The translations under genes were made by a program, and so were the position numbers. The notes beneath the pieces are model-generated. The model was not told the origin of the DNA. It searched no databases and saw only the letters and a list, made by a program, of their open reading frames with translations. From NCBI GenBank assembly GCA_015039465.1, contig MU130031.1, positions 131,470 to 195,469 on the forward strand: a DNA stretch of 64,000 nt. Direction: 5' to 3'. Shown in pieces: positions 35,531 through 46,800 of this stretch (the first letter of the stretch is position 1; the number at the start of each line of letters is the position of its first letter). Source of the DNA: Phlegmacium glaucopus. Its lineage: Eukaryota; Basidiomycota; Agaricomycetes; Agaricales; Cortinariaceae.

Positions 35531-37116
35531 ATATTTCGTGCTGTTAGATTTGTACATGAAATTCATATGCTTTCATGAAATTTATACATTGAATATACCC
35601 AGAAATCCCTTAGAGAATCCATCTCCTGGTGTTGCATATATTCATAGCCGGCCAGGTATGACCTTGTTACCCATGTATGCTCTAACCGTCATACTTGAGC
35701 CCTAGATCCATCTTTGCTCATGCTTTGTGAGTCACCGTTAGACCTTACATGCACTGTTTCATGACTATGTGTGACTATGTATTTTTTATGATGTCGCATT
35801 GTCCAGCTCCGGGTCCGCGATTATCCTAGACGCTTTAGATACGCTTCGATATGATTAACCCTAAAAATATCGGTACGAGTCAGAATCATCAGAAATAAAG
35901 AAAGTATGCTTACACGAGACAGGCTCGAACAGGCTCGAACTCGGAAATTTAAAGTTGAGCTGCGACTGAGAATCGACAATCTCGCCTACGTAATGGACTT
36001 TGGAGCATCATAATGTCAGTTATGATTCATTTGTATGATGTAATTGACTCATTAGCTACTAACTGAACTTGAGCAGTGCGGGCAATTCTGGGTGCGAGGA
36101 CAGCCTTCAGTTCTCTACTTCGCGCCTAATATCCAAGTGCTTAGATAGATAATACTTGGAATTAAAGAGAGGGCTCATTCTGCTAGTTTTTGCCTGATGA
36201 GATAGGCATAGACTTCGATGCGGAGAGGAGTCATCCACCTTGGATCTGTGGTATCCATTTCATTATCATATACTTAGAGTTCTTCCATGAATAGGTCTAT
36301 CTGTTTGTCCTTGTACTCTTCTGTAGGATTACTGCCATGCACACTACAGTAAGGCACCGTTGGAAGTGTAAACGAGGAAACTGATCGCTGGGGCGATTGT
36401 GACCATGAGATAGGTTTTTCAACTTTCATACTTTCTCAAGCATCAAAGACGACAATACGGTAGTTGTCCTGCACATTAGACATGGTCGAAGGCTCGAAGC
36501 TACCAAAGTATCGGGCTAATAGGTAGGTAAAACGCCAGTGAACACGCATCGCTAAATCTCTCACGAGAGCTCTTTCTGCGATGGAAGATGGGTAAGGCAG
36601 CCTGCTTCATATCAGACAAAGTAGGGTTGTATTACACAGAAAATTGACGTGCTTTGCTGGCGAGTGAAACGCTATGTTTATCCAAAAATCTCCCCGTATC
36701 TGCGTATGAGAAGGGTGCTTGGCTTCGAGCCATCCACAATCGTTTAGAGCTCGCCAGGCCTGCGAAGTACTAGTGAATTTTATTATCTTCTTCATAGATC
36801 CTGTAGTATCTTGGAAAAATATTCTCTTGGGATTCTCGAGACAGGCCAAGACCGTCTCATTGGACGGCATATATGACTACGCCAGAAGGTCGTTCGGGAA
36901 TAGGTGAATGATTCCAGCGAGAAATTAGGATCCTGAGTCTGGACGACGGTGGTTATCCAGCGATGTGCTGAAGAGATGCTGGTAGGTGAGTACGCTCTTG
37001 CTGAGCAGATTTCTTCGACAAAACGTGTACATGATCGAGTGTACAATGATCTTGATCTTTGATGGTTTGTGGTCGGCTCTTGTTTGTCTATATTTACTAC
37101 GTCTTTTACCAAGTAG
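35531..37116. other. Non-coding, shared with right copy
   Basis: No gene recognised. Sequence is conserved with 56061-57552 at high identity despite no evident coding, as expected of a recent duplication. Confidence 0.45.
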
Positions 37117-37242
37117 AGTCTTCGGCCAGAAAATCAGCCGTACTTTGAGTTCTTCACACACGGTAGAACTTTTGGCTCAGACAGGGTTGTGCATGCAATG
37201 CGCCGTAAGGATGTGCTGGAGAAACTTGGGTGCGCTCTCTAG
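37117..37242 (+). pseudogene. Gene X, 3' tail only (left copy)
   Basis: Only the last ~40 codons of gene X remain (LRPENQPYFEFFTHG ... RKDVLEKLGCAL, stop at 37240). A deletion joins 'accaagtag' directly to 'agtcttcggcc', removing the equivalent of 57553-58218 (666 bp), including the start codon. One Gly codon before TFGS is changed to Arg relative to the right copy. Confidence 0.8.
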
Positions 37243-37263
37243 TATTTCTCCTTTTTTTTCTTG

Positions 37264-37572
37264 ATGGCCAATCCACCTCATTACATTAGAAAGTATGAAG
37301 AAGCACGACGCCCGCTTCCCCTACCTGTCCCTGGGAATCCTGAATTTTGGTTGGTCATATTTAAGTTCTCAAGGTACCACTGAGCTGACTTGAAATGTAC
37401 CAGGGCTCAACGCCGTGCCAATCGCCAAGTCGCAAGCCAAAAGTAGTTTAACCATTGTTACAATTTAACTGCCTAGTAATCGTTGATTCTGTTACACAGG
37501 CGCTCGTACTCGGTATCGGCCTCTAGAGGGACGAGGTCCACGATCAAGAAAATCATTCGGCTCATACCGTGA
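37264..37572 (+). CDS. Gene Y (left copy): small basic protein, three exons
   Basis: A three-exon reading gives 65 residues: MANPPHYIRKYEEARR..., GNPEF|WAQRRANRQVASQ|KRSYSVSASRG..., ending IIRLIP. Introns have GTTGGT...CCAG and GTAGTT...CACAG borders, both with the GCTGAC / CTAGTAA type branch sites, and all three exons stay in phase. The right copy keeps the same structure, differing at the last residue. The protein is basic (about 15 Arg/Lys), Pro-rich in the first third, without signal peptide. It lies 22 bp after the end of gene X, so it could be an alternative 3' part of X or a separate transcript. Function unknown. Confidence 0.45.
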
Positions 37573-38494
37573 CCGAGTCGCTGCGGCCTTCGATTATGTT
37601 TACAAGAAGGTCGACAAAATGTGAGTTCCAGTAGGAGAAGTTGCCCTCTGAGATGTAATTTATACCGTATATTCATTCAGTTTCGTCCTGAGCAAGAGCC
37701 TCAGCGAAAATCCGGTGTTCCAACTCCGCCTCTTCGAATTTGATCTTTACGGCTAGATCCTTCGGACCAATCTTCAACTCCCTTGTCCAACCCATCGGAA
37801 GCGACGCTCGCTTGATGATTCTTTTGTCTTGTGCCAAGGTTGTCGAGATCATCAGGAACATTTCAAGTTGAAGCTACTAAAGCTTCGTTGTGTGGCTGCT
37901 GAAGTAATTAAAGGTCAAGAACGTGGAAACAGAGTATAATTACTCACGAGTAGGAGATCTTATGACGATATCAAGGTGGTCATCCGTTGGTTGGTCTGAC
38001 AAGACGGACGACAACTTCAGCCATGGCGATTCTTGAGTTCGTGCGCAGATGATTGGGTAGAACTAGATTATATAATTGTGTATACTACTGAGGGTTTAAT
38101 ACACTGCTCAACAATATCCTAATTAATACGTACGGCTCGCGTACTTCGGCCTTCAGGTTCTCCCTACTTCAGGTATTGTCTCCTATATTCTACTTCCTTC
38201 CCATCCAGTACCTTCTACTGAGTGCCGGAAAGTTGCACCTTTTAACAGCGACAGCTGTCCTCCATCATCAAGATCGAGCTTTTCCAGATTGCGCTCGAGA
38301 TTCTCCTCAAATTGGATAGAAACCTTCCAGAGGACGAGCGTTGTATTGGCGTTGACGTCTTGGAACACGTGCCCCATCTGGTCCTGTGGAACTCGCCCAA
38401 ACTCACTTTTGGCTCAGGTTTATGTGCTGACCTCAATACGTCCTTGGATGGCTTTATTACACGTGTAGATTTGAAGTACATGATAACATCCTCT
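37573..38494. other. Non-coding with a conserved 280-bp block
   Basis: The block 38183-38461 matches 59290-59568 and marks the right edge of the duplication. Both strands stay open over part of it: minus strand with VSIQFEENLERNLEKLDLDD, plus strand with IELFQIALEILLKLDRNLP. I cannot say which, if either, is coding. It may be a fragment of a larger gene captured by the duplication. Confidence 0.4.
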
Positions 38495-41321
38495 TTACGG
38501 GATACAGCCTGTAATGAACTTAATAAGCGTGGTGATGATAATAGAGTACTGCGATTTACCGATCCCATCCTCCTTCGCCATATCGATATCTCCAGTGGCA
38601 TCATTAATAGATAGACGAACAAGCGAACTATAACCTTTGTAAGGAATAAATCGCAGATAGGTAAAATACGCTGCGCACTTCTCTCGGATATCCCCCCTGA
38701 TCTGCGATTCGGCGATTTTTTGGATGGCAAGTGTTTTTACTTTGTTCATGACGGAGCGCGCCCCGTAATTCACATCGTAACCCAGAACAAGCTTTTCAAC
38801 AACTATTGTAGCAGAGGTCGAGGTATATGAGATATAAACATTACGCCGAAGATTGAAGGGTAAGAAGATCACGGTCTGATTGATCCGTCCAAGAAACTCG
38901 TCCCTCTTGAGTGATTCCTTTAGTACAGGATAAAGCTCCTTGTTGAATTGCTCGATGCCGTTGAGATACCGCTCGTGCCTATCTTCCGCCACTGCGACAA
39001 GTTTGTGGAGCCTTGGTGCTGCAGCCCTGATCTCCTCTGACCCTAGGTTGGATGTCATTATGAACACTGCTTCTTTGCAGTGGATAGTGCCAAGCTATGT
39101 GGATGGGGACAACATTCCTAGCAAAAGTAAGGGATCATACCTTGGGATCTGTTATTCTTCCATCATCGAAGAGCTGAAGGAAAACGGTCAAGACATCGGG
39201 ATGAGCTTTCTCTATCTCATCCAAAAGGACAATAGCTCCAGGATTGTTCTTCAATTTCGTTGTTAAGACACCGCCCTCGTCAAAGCCCTACCACGGAAGG
39301 CACAAAGATGGAGTGGTAAGGCTCCAAAGGTCCAGCGACGAGGACTGGAAAAACCTACCACATATCCTTTGGGTGAGCCTGAGCACCGTTACAATAAGGG
39401 TCAGCATGTTTGCGAATTCAAAACGGTAAGCGTACCCGTCAGGTTTGACACCGTGTGACTATGCTGATACTCAGACATGTCGATTCGTACAAACGTCCCA
39501 GACTTTTCAATCTCCGTAAGCGACTGGGTCTTGCCTTTACTTTTGTTGCCGTGAAGGTAATATGCGACCCGCTTTGCGAGTTCCGTTTTCCCTACACCAG
39601 AGCTTCCAAGGAAGAGCATGACGAGAGGGCGGTCAGGATCGACCCAGCCATTTTCACGCAGACGGATGGCAGATGCGATGGACCGAATCGGACCCCTTTG
39701 TCCAATGATCTTGTCTCCAATTATTTTCTCGATCTCATCTGTGAGGTGAGTAAAATTCCGTAAGCACAGTTGGTTGCGGGGGAGGACAGAAGCCTGTTAC
39801 TGTGTCTCTTGCGTAACTTTCTTCTTCTTCTCAGTCTGCTTCCCTACTTTTGCTGTGAGGTTAGTAAAAATCCGTAAGTACAATTAATTGTGATGACGAT
39901 GGAAAACCACTTGCACCGTCTTTTGCGTAACTCTTCTCTTTGTAGTTTCTTCTTGTCTGTCCCTTTTTGCGCTTTATGCTTCTTCAGCCGCTCCGATTCC
40001 GGTGTCTGCTTCTCGCGGTCTAACTCTAAGGCCTCTGCAAATATCCCTGCCCACCTCAACTCTTCCTCTTCTGCAAGCCTCCCTGCCTCTCTCAGTTGAG
40101 TCAGTTCTTCCTCCTCCGCAAGCCTCTCTGTCCATCTCAGTTCTTCTTCCTCCGCAAGCCTCTCTGTCCATCTCAAGTCTTCCTCCTCCGCAAGCCTCTC
40201 TGTCCGTCTCAATTCTTCCTCCTCGCACAAACGCTTGAACTCCCGCATTTTTATATCACCATTGACGCTGGCATAATTCTCAGGAAGCAAGTCATTGCCG
40301 TCGGATATCGTCCAATCTGCCTTATTCCTCAACAGTATCTCCACAATCTTCATATTACCTAATAAACAAGCATAATGCAGTAGTGTCGATCCACGCGGCG
40401 GCGGCGGCGGCGGCGCCCATGGAGAATAATCCAGATAACCCGAAGATGCTGTTTGAACGGGCATTGGGTGTGACGTCAGAATGGTGTTGATATCGGCAGG
40501 TTTACGGTCCCCAACTGCATCACAAAGCGCTTCCAGAACAGATGGATGGTTGTCACGAGCCAATTTTGGGTTCGTGCCAAGAATCCTGATTATATGGAAC
40601 GAAATGAATCAGGTTAGAAGTTCTTGGACACGACCGAGGACAATACCCACTCTTTGACGTAGTCGTAGTCCCCTTCGCGTATGGCACCACAGAGTACTGT
40701 CACATCTGCAGAGAAGAGATAAGATATAATGGCGAGCCTATATATATATATTCTGTACCTTTTTTCGCAAGTGAGCGCCAGCGCGTGTACCACGCCTTTG
40801 AAGCAATCTGGTATGCCTTGAAGGTTTCTGGATTCACCCGTTCCAAATCAAAGTATTCTGGCGGTAATCTTTTTGAGTCGTCCCGCACATCGTGTGCTAT
40901 ATGCATCTCCAAGAGCAGGTTTAGGATCTCCAAGTCACCACGCATACAAGCAAAATGCAATGCAGTGGCACCGGATGTACTTTCCTTACCGAAGATGTTC
41001 GGGCAAAGCTCTTTGTGCCGACGAAGAATATCGGGGTCCGAAGATGTAGCATTGAAGGTGGAGCTATCGTCAAGGCCTGGCAAGTTCAAAACGAACTTTA
41101 CCATGGAAGCGTCTCCGCATAGAATGGCAGCATGTAGAGGCGCCCAGCCAAGAGGATGGCGAACGTTGATGAGAGCGGGCGAAATTTCCAGGAGCCTACA
41201 AAAATTCAAGGTTCCTGTGTCAAATTACATAAACTGAGACATACTGTTTTACAAAAGTCCTGCACAAACTGCGACTTCCTACTACGACCCACTGAGACTG
41301 CACGTTAAACTGAGGCTGCAT
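38495..41321 (-). CDS. Ankyrin / coiled-coil / ClpB-type AAA+ ATPase
   Basis: A multi-exon gene from Met 41321 ([10 protein letters not shown]), with introns of about 45-55 nt. Domain order: three ankyrin-like repeats ([57 protein letters not shown]), then a charged coiled coil with tandem ~13-residue repeats ([12 protein letters not shown], four to five times), then one HSP100/ClpB AAA+ module. In the AAA+ part: [20 protein letters not shown], Walker [36 protein letters not shown], Walker [15 protein letters not shown], sensor 1 FIMTSNLGS, arginine-finger region [11 protein letters not shown] and the C-terminal sub-domain with [11 protein letters not shown]. The order matches animal CLPB/Skd3, a mitochondrial disaggregase. 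The N-terminus has only weak presequence character. Disaggregase or unfoldase activity is inferred. Confidence 0.75.
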
Positions 41322-42024
41322 GATAGACAGAGATGTAATTAGGAAGCTGTGCAACCGTTCGTGAGGATATATAAGTCGTTTAACCTTCTAGAATATTCCT
41401 CGTGGCGGGTAGACTTTAGCGCATCCAAGCCTCGTTTTTAATAAAACGAAAAACGCGGTAAACGCTCAGACGTCCCGCTGTGCTAGATCGATCACAGCCA
41501 ACGGAGATATCTTCGGTCGTAGCCTCCATTGCACGATGAACATGCACACGGGTATGCGGCGGTCCATGCCCCGTCGTTTATTCCAGGTGCACGACGAGAA
41601 GGCATTGTTTCTGCATGGGTGACTATACCATATCAAGATATATCACAGCCATCAATCACAGCCATCATGCTGTAGATCTCTTTGACTCTGCGATTCACTT
41701 GATAGGCTCATATCGAATCTCTACCGCCGTGCTCATCCGACCTCAATCCAATCGAGAAAGTATTCTACCAAGTGAAAGCCTTTATCCATGACACCGACGT
41801 TTGCTTGCAAAGACTGGAGATGGCATGGTATATGAAGTGGTAGAGGTGAGCGAGATTGGGTGCAGGTTGTGGCGTTACTCGAGTAGAGGGCGGGGCGAGA
41901 ATGGCAGGGCTACCAGCCTGCACGTGGCGGTGTCCTGCTGGTGGCGGACGTAGATGACGTGAATGGGGGTGGTCAGGTCTGTCGAGCTCTTGGGGGCGGA
42001 GGGAGGTAGATGACATCACTGGGA
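41322..42024. other. Intergenic, no gene recognised
   Basis: Upstream region of the AAA+ gene. A Pro/His-rich minus-strand frame at 41765-42019 has low-complexity character and is not accepted as a gene. Confidence 0.4.
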
Positions 42025-42648
42025 CACATAGTAGACCTGTGACAGGCCGTCACATGAGAACTTCCCGATATGACGACCTGTACGCCGGGACTTCCCGTGA
42101 GTGAGCGCCCGTTACGAGCTTTCGGACATTACCGGCCTTCCAAAAAGGTGCATCGCTCAAAAAGGAAGGTACAAATTTTGGCAGAGCTCGTCAATGCTGG
42201 ACAAGTACTATTGACCATGCTCATCTCGAGGCACCATTACTGACTTAGATATCACCCAGAAGATCGTTGTTGCTCGTAAACACAGTTTTGTCCTCCTCCG
42301 AGAGGCTGTTGGGGTGGGTGAGAGGCGGTCTTGAGGTGTTGCTACCAGATGTGAAATCTCAGCTGTAGAGCAGGTACGGAGAAACTGAATCATTTCATTG
42401 TGTTCTGTAGTAAATTCCATGGTGTACATAAGAGTGGAGACGAAAGATAGGGAGAAACAGCCGCCGTTGTTGATGGGCTCTGCCAAATCTTGCACCTTCT
42501 TTTTTGAGCGATGCACCTTTTTTAGAAGGCCGGTGATGTCCGAAAGCTGCGCTCACTCAGGGGAAGTCCCGGTTTTCCAGTCGTCATATCGAGAGGTTCC
42601 TGTTTCGCACATCTCATATCGACGACTGGTCACGAGTCTACTAACATA
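42025..42648. repeat. Long imperfect inverted repeat with a 0.29-kb loop
   Basis: Left arm about 42025-42189 and right arm about 42477-42648 are reverse complements over roughly 165 bp with scattered mismatches. Anchors on the left are 'gatatgacgac', 'gggacttccc', 'gtgagtgagcgc' and 'aaggtgcatcgctcaaaaa'. The loop 42190-42476 holds a minus-strand frame with RSKKKVQDLAEPINNGG and EFTTEHNEMIQFL that runs into the right arm. It may be a foldback transposon, or a small gene fragment duplicated head to head. The transcript would form a long hairpin. Confidence 0.65.
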
Positions 42649-43032
42649 GATCCCTTCATCCGAGTCCCTTTTTGTACAATGAACGCGTACGGCCGTATGC
42701 AACTGTCCAGAGATATCTGTCATCCGCTCTAGGTGCACGAAGAGACAACGACGTTTCCGCATGGTTGGCTGTGTCTATCTATAGTAGATTCCTTTGGGAG
42801 GCTGTGCGATTGCGCCCAATGGTCTCCATTTTTCGTAGTCATCTCCATTCCTGGTGTTGAGCATCCCATTTAGGCTTATTATTGTTTCGTAAGGTATACA
42901 AGTACATGGTTTGAATGCAGGCATTCCTTCGTTTGCCCGCCAAACTTATCGTCGTCAAATTGCGTCACTTATTTCATCACTTTGAGCACCTCTTGTCTCA
43001 AATTTTCCAGCCTCGTCTTCCGATTGTCGACT
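42649..43032. other. Upstream region of the p23-like gene
   Basis: No gene recognised. It directly precedes the ATG at 43033. Confidence 0.35.
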
Positions 43033-43983
43033 ATGGCCAGCGTCAAGCCTCCGTCAGTCTTGTGGGCTCAACGAAGCTCTCCAACCGCCAAGCAGAAGGT
43101 TCGTGCTCTTAGTTTCATGCCTAATTGTCAAACCTGAAAATAATATACTGCCTTAGAACTTTATTCACTTAACAATCGTCCTTCAAGGAATTATTCACTC
43201 TACTTTGAGATACACCATCACAGACACAACCTTTTTTGTGAAAGTCCATGCGAAGGAGTGCGTCCTCGAATACCATACTGCCTTTTAATCATGGTTTAAT
43301 CCAGACCTCGACCCAGAGGAGACAAACAGTGCGAATATGCCTTCCAACTGGATTTCTACGCTGAAGTGGACCAAACAGTAAGAGTTTCTTATCCTTTCTG
43401 ACTTGCGGGACCTACTTGAACCATATGGTATAGGCGTTCGAACAATGCAAAACACCTCAATCCGTTACCATCATTATCTTCAAGAAAGATATCACGAAAG
43501 GCATTGTCACGGACACGATCATTTCTTTTTGCGCATATGCAAGGGAGTAAGTTATGCATTTCAAGATTGTGTCCTTGGATATAAAAGTAATTTCTGTCGT
43601 TGCTCAGAGAATATGAAGAGCGTGAATACGCCTTAGACCTGGATTTTTATGCAGACGTAATTCCAGAAGTGAGCATTGCATCTTGTCAGCTTCCATTATA
43701 TTAGGGTTCGCCTAAATGTCGACTACAGGCAGTGGAAAAGCACTTGACGGAGCAATGTTTTACAATCATTCTTCTCAAGAAACAGATGGATACTTGGTAT
43801 TGGCCACGCTTACAAAAAGCGGAGGGAGTACTGCCTTACATCAGAACGGACTTCAAGCGATGGACATGGGAGGGTGACAAAAGTGATGACAACATTAGTG
43901 CAAAGACAGAAATTCAATCACTAGGGGAAAATGGACGGCATTTAATGAAGGTAAAGAATCTTCCAACCAGAATTACAGCATGA
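43033..43983 (+). CDS. p23-like (CS-domain) protein with duplicated CS segment
   Basis: p23/Sba1-type Hsp90 co-chaperone fold. Six exons in phase: 43033-43098 (MASVKPPSVLWAQRSS, the p23 start), 43157-43257 (NFIHLTI, YTITDTTFFVKVHAK), 43305-43377 (EYAFQLDFYAEVDQT), about 43433-43515 (SVTIIIFKKD then IVTDTIISFCAYAR), an exon ending YALDLDFYADVIPE, and 43729 on (AVEKHLTEQCFTIILLKKQ, WYWPRLQKAEGVLPYIRTDF). The strand pair 'EYAxxLDFYA.V / xxTIIxxKK' appears twice, so part of the CS domain is duplicated internally. WPRL plus TDFxxW at the end is the p23 signature for the last strands. The stop TGA at 43981 overlaps the ATG of the TPR frame. A 53-nt intron (43951-44003) would instead fuse this gene to the TPR-CHAT gene in frame. 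Confidence 0.7.
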
Positions 43984-44320
43984 CATTTGCTGACAGAAAA
44001 CAGCCAGGGGATCTTGACCACCGTGGAATATTTTTCTTGAAGCGCTTTCAGCATCTGGGAGAAATGGAAGACATCGAGAAGTCAATCTGGAATCTGGAAT
44101 ATGCAGTGCAGCTTACATCACACGGATACCTGACGAAGGCACATCGACTAAGCAATCTCGGATACGCGCTTCTGAGGCGCTTCAAGTGTTGTGGAAAAAT
44201 GGAAGACATCAACAAGTCGATCTCAAGTCTGGAAGATGCGGTGCAACTTACCCATTCTGGTCACACTGACCTCCTGGGGTTTTACAACAACCTTGGAAAT
44301 TCGTACTTACGTCGCTTCGA

Positions 44321-44935
44321 ACGCACCGGGGACCTCCAGGATATTGATTGTGCCATATCCCAGCACCAGAAAGCGCTTGAATCCACTCCTTCTGGCCATG
44401 CTGACCTTCCGAGTTTGTTGAACAACCTCGGAAGTTTGTATGCACGTCGCTTCGAACGCACCGGGGACCTCCAGGATATTGATTGTGCCATATCCCACCA
44501 CCAGAAAGCGCTTGAATCCACTCCTTCTGGCCATGCTGACCTTCCGAGGAGGTTCAACAACCTTGGAAATTCGTACTCAGGTCGCTTTGAACACACCGGG
44601 GACCTCCAGGATATTTATTGTGCTATATCCCACCACCAGAAAGCGCTTGAATCCACTCCTTATGGCCATGCTGACCTTCCGAGTAGGTTCAACAACCTTG
44701 GAAATTCGTACTTAGGTCGCTTCAAACGCACCGGGGACCTCCAGGATATTGATTGTGCCATATCCCACCACCAGAAAGCGGTTGAATCCACTCCTGCTGG
44801 CCATGCTGACCTTCCAAGTAGGTTCACCAACCTTGGAAATTCGTACGTAGGTCGCTTCAAACGCACCGGGGACCTCCAGGACATTGATTGTGCCATATCC
44901 CACCACCTGAAAGCGGTTGAATCCACTCCTTTAAT
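44321..44935 (+). repeat. Five near-identical 135-bp TPR-coding repeats
   Basis: The string 'accggggacctccagga' recurs at an exact 135-bp period (units at 44321, 44456, 44591, 44726, 44861), equal to 45 codons per unit. The units differ at only a few positions, far more alike than the two older units before 44280, which points to recent homogenisation or expansion. Confidence 0.9.
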
Positions 44936-46658
44936 TACTAAAACCGGGATACATCGGAACCCATTAAACAATCATAGTGTAGTGATGAGTCCTGTAGGGT
45001 CCTGTGGGGTCCTGTGGGGTCCTGTGGAGTCCTGTAGGATCTCGTCGTGTCCATTTTAAAACTCACAGTGGGTAAAAGAGTCCTGTGGAAATCACATAGG
45101 ACCACGTAACTGGTAGACCTGGTTTAGTGTAGTCCTCCGGGACCCTTAGGGAATCTTAAATACTTAAAACGATCTTTTAGAAATTGGCGGTGCAGGTTTT
45201 TTCATAAAACGTCAAAAGAGTTATTCCTCTCGACGATAATTATATTAAATTTGTATAAGTCCCAGGATTTTGTTAAGAGATGGTAGAAATTTTTTAAAGG
45301 AAAAAACCTTAAATACATTAGATGGGACTGGGTCGTGGTATACGAACTTTAGTACGAATAGACACTAGTACACTGGTTACCAGACACGCGGTAGGTTTTC
45401 TATATATTTGGTGGGTGTTAAAACAAAAGAATAAAAGATGAAGGGGTCATAATTATATACATGATCATATAAATACATAGTGATAAAATAATAATAAAAT
45501 AATGATCATATATACTACAAATCTTATTAACTTATATTAAAATAATAATAATAATAATAAGACAACACACTCTGGTGAGTTTATAGACCAAATATATACA
45601 AAAGATCGTAGTCTAGGTTTCCCTGTTCCGACGGAGTCCTACGAGAGTCCAACGGAGTCCTACGAGAGTCCAACGGAGTCCAACGGGGTCCTGTCGGATT
45701 CTGAAAAGTATGTATCCATTGAACGTGGGGTCCCGCTGGAGAACTGGACTCGCGGGACTCGACGGACCCCGTGGGGTCCTGTAAAGTCCTGCCGGATCCC
45801 GTGTTCAGTAAAAAGGACTACCCCTAATGGCAAAAATCCTTTAACAGATGTTGTTTAGGTCTTTGGTCATTGAAATTACTGGTTGTTTGAGACAAAAACA
45901 CGTTCAACCCCAAAGGAACTTTCATATTGGTCATATGAGAACTTATTTTGTTGTTATGTGAAAATTTCAGGTTTACAAGATCTGATACTAAGTTCAAATT
46001 TCAGGTTTAAAGAGATCTGATACTAAGACTATTGTTCAAATATCAGGTTAAAGAATCTGATAATATATCACGAAAAACTATCTTGTTTCCGTTCAGGGAT
46101 ATCCTAAATTATAGGAAACAGATATACTATTGGTTAAAACCATCATGTTTCTGTTCGGGGAAATCCCTAATTATAAGAAACTGATAGGTGTTGTTTACTA
46201 AATTTCAGGGACTCCGTCTGACACTCTGTCGAAATATCATGTTCCTAAAGAGGAGTCTGAGACTGTTTCCTAAATTATAGGAACGAAGGTTCTGTTCAGG
46301 GATTTCCTAAATTATAAGAACCAAATGTGTCTTGTTTCCATTCGGGGAAATCCTAAATTATGGGAAACTTGACTCACTTCGTTTCGTTCAGGTGAACATT
46401 AAGGTTAAGATTGAACACGGTTAAGTCTCGCGACTTTGAACCCTTTCTTTCCTTCTCACGTTTAAGTGATTAAAATGACCACGAAAGATCGATGAAAATA
46501 TGTATTTACTCTTTGTTTTAATCCATTCTCAGACACTACAGTACAGATACAAAATACTAATGACTACGATAAAATACTACAGTACGAACAATACTAAGAC
46601 TACGATATACTAGTACAAAAAAAATACTACAGTACAGAACAAAAACCTACTATTTAGG

Positions 46659-46800
46659 AACAAAATACTACAGTACAGAACAAAGATCTACTGACTAGTA
46701 ACAAAATACTACAGTACAGAACAAAGATCTACTGACTAGTAACAAAATACTACAGTACAGAACAAAGATCTACTGACTAGTAACAAAATACTACAGTATA
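46659..46800 (+). repeat. 41-bp tandem repeat
   Basis: The unit 'aacaaaatactacagtacag' plus 21 bp repeats at 46659, 46700, 46741 and 46782 with almost no change. It is followed by degenerate 'acagtgt(a/t)' repeats to 46930. Confidence 0.85.

Larger units (their letters stand above)
27011..38461. repeat. Segmental duplication, left copy
   Basis: Collinear and same orientation with 50735-59568. Shared landmarks in order: 'cgcttgtcaat.gagca' (27020 / 50745), the PD-(D/E)XK core, BCAS3 exons, a decayed gene, tail of gene X, gene Y and a 280-bp end block (38183-38461 / 59290-59568). Differences are point changes plus large indels. The left copy lacks a 666-bp piece of gene X. The right copy lacks about 0.8 kb before the PD-(D/E)XK core, 0.5 kb in the last BCAS3 exon, 1.9 kb at the BCAS3 5' end and 0.17 kb near 36.3 kb. 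Confidence 0.9.

Noticed and set aside
37673..37861. Minus-strand frame with KIKFEEAELEHRIF
   Set aside because: The right copy has a frameshift in it and no supporting splice or domain; kept as non-coding.
41765..42019. Pro/His-rich minus-strand frame
   Set aside because: Low complexity only, no start context, no homologue recognised.
44248..44971. Minus-strand repetitive frames in the TPR region
   Set aside because: They are the complement of the TPR repeats, open only because the repeat lacks stops in that frame.
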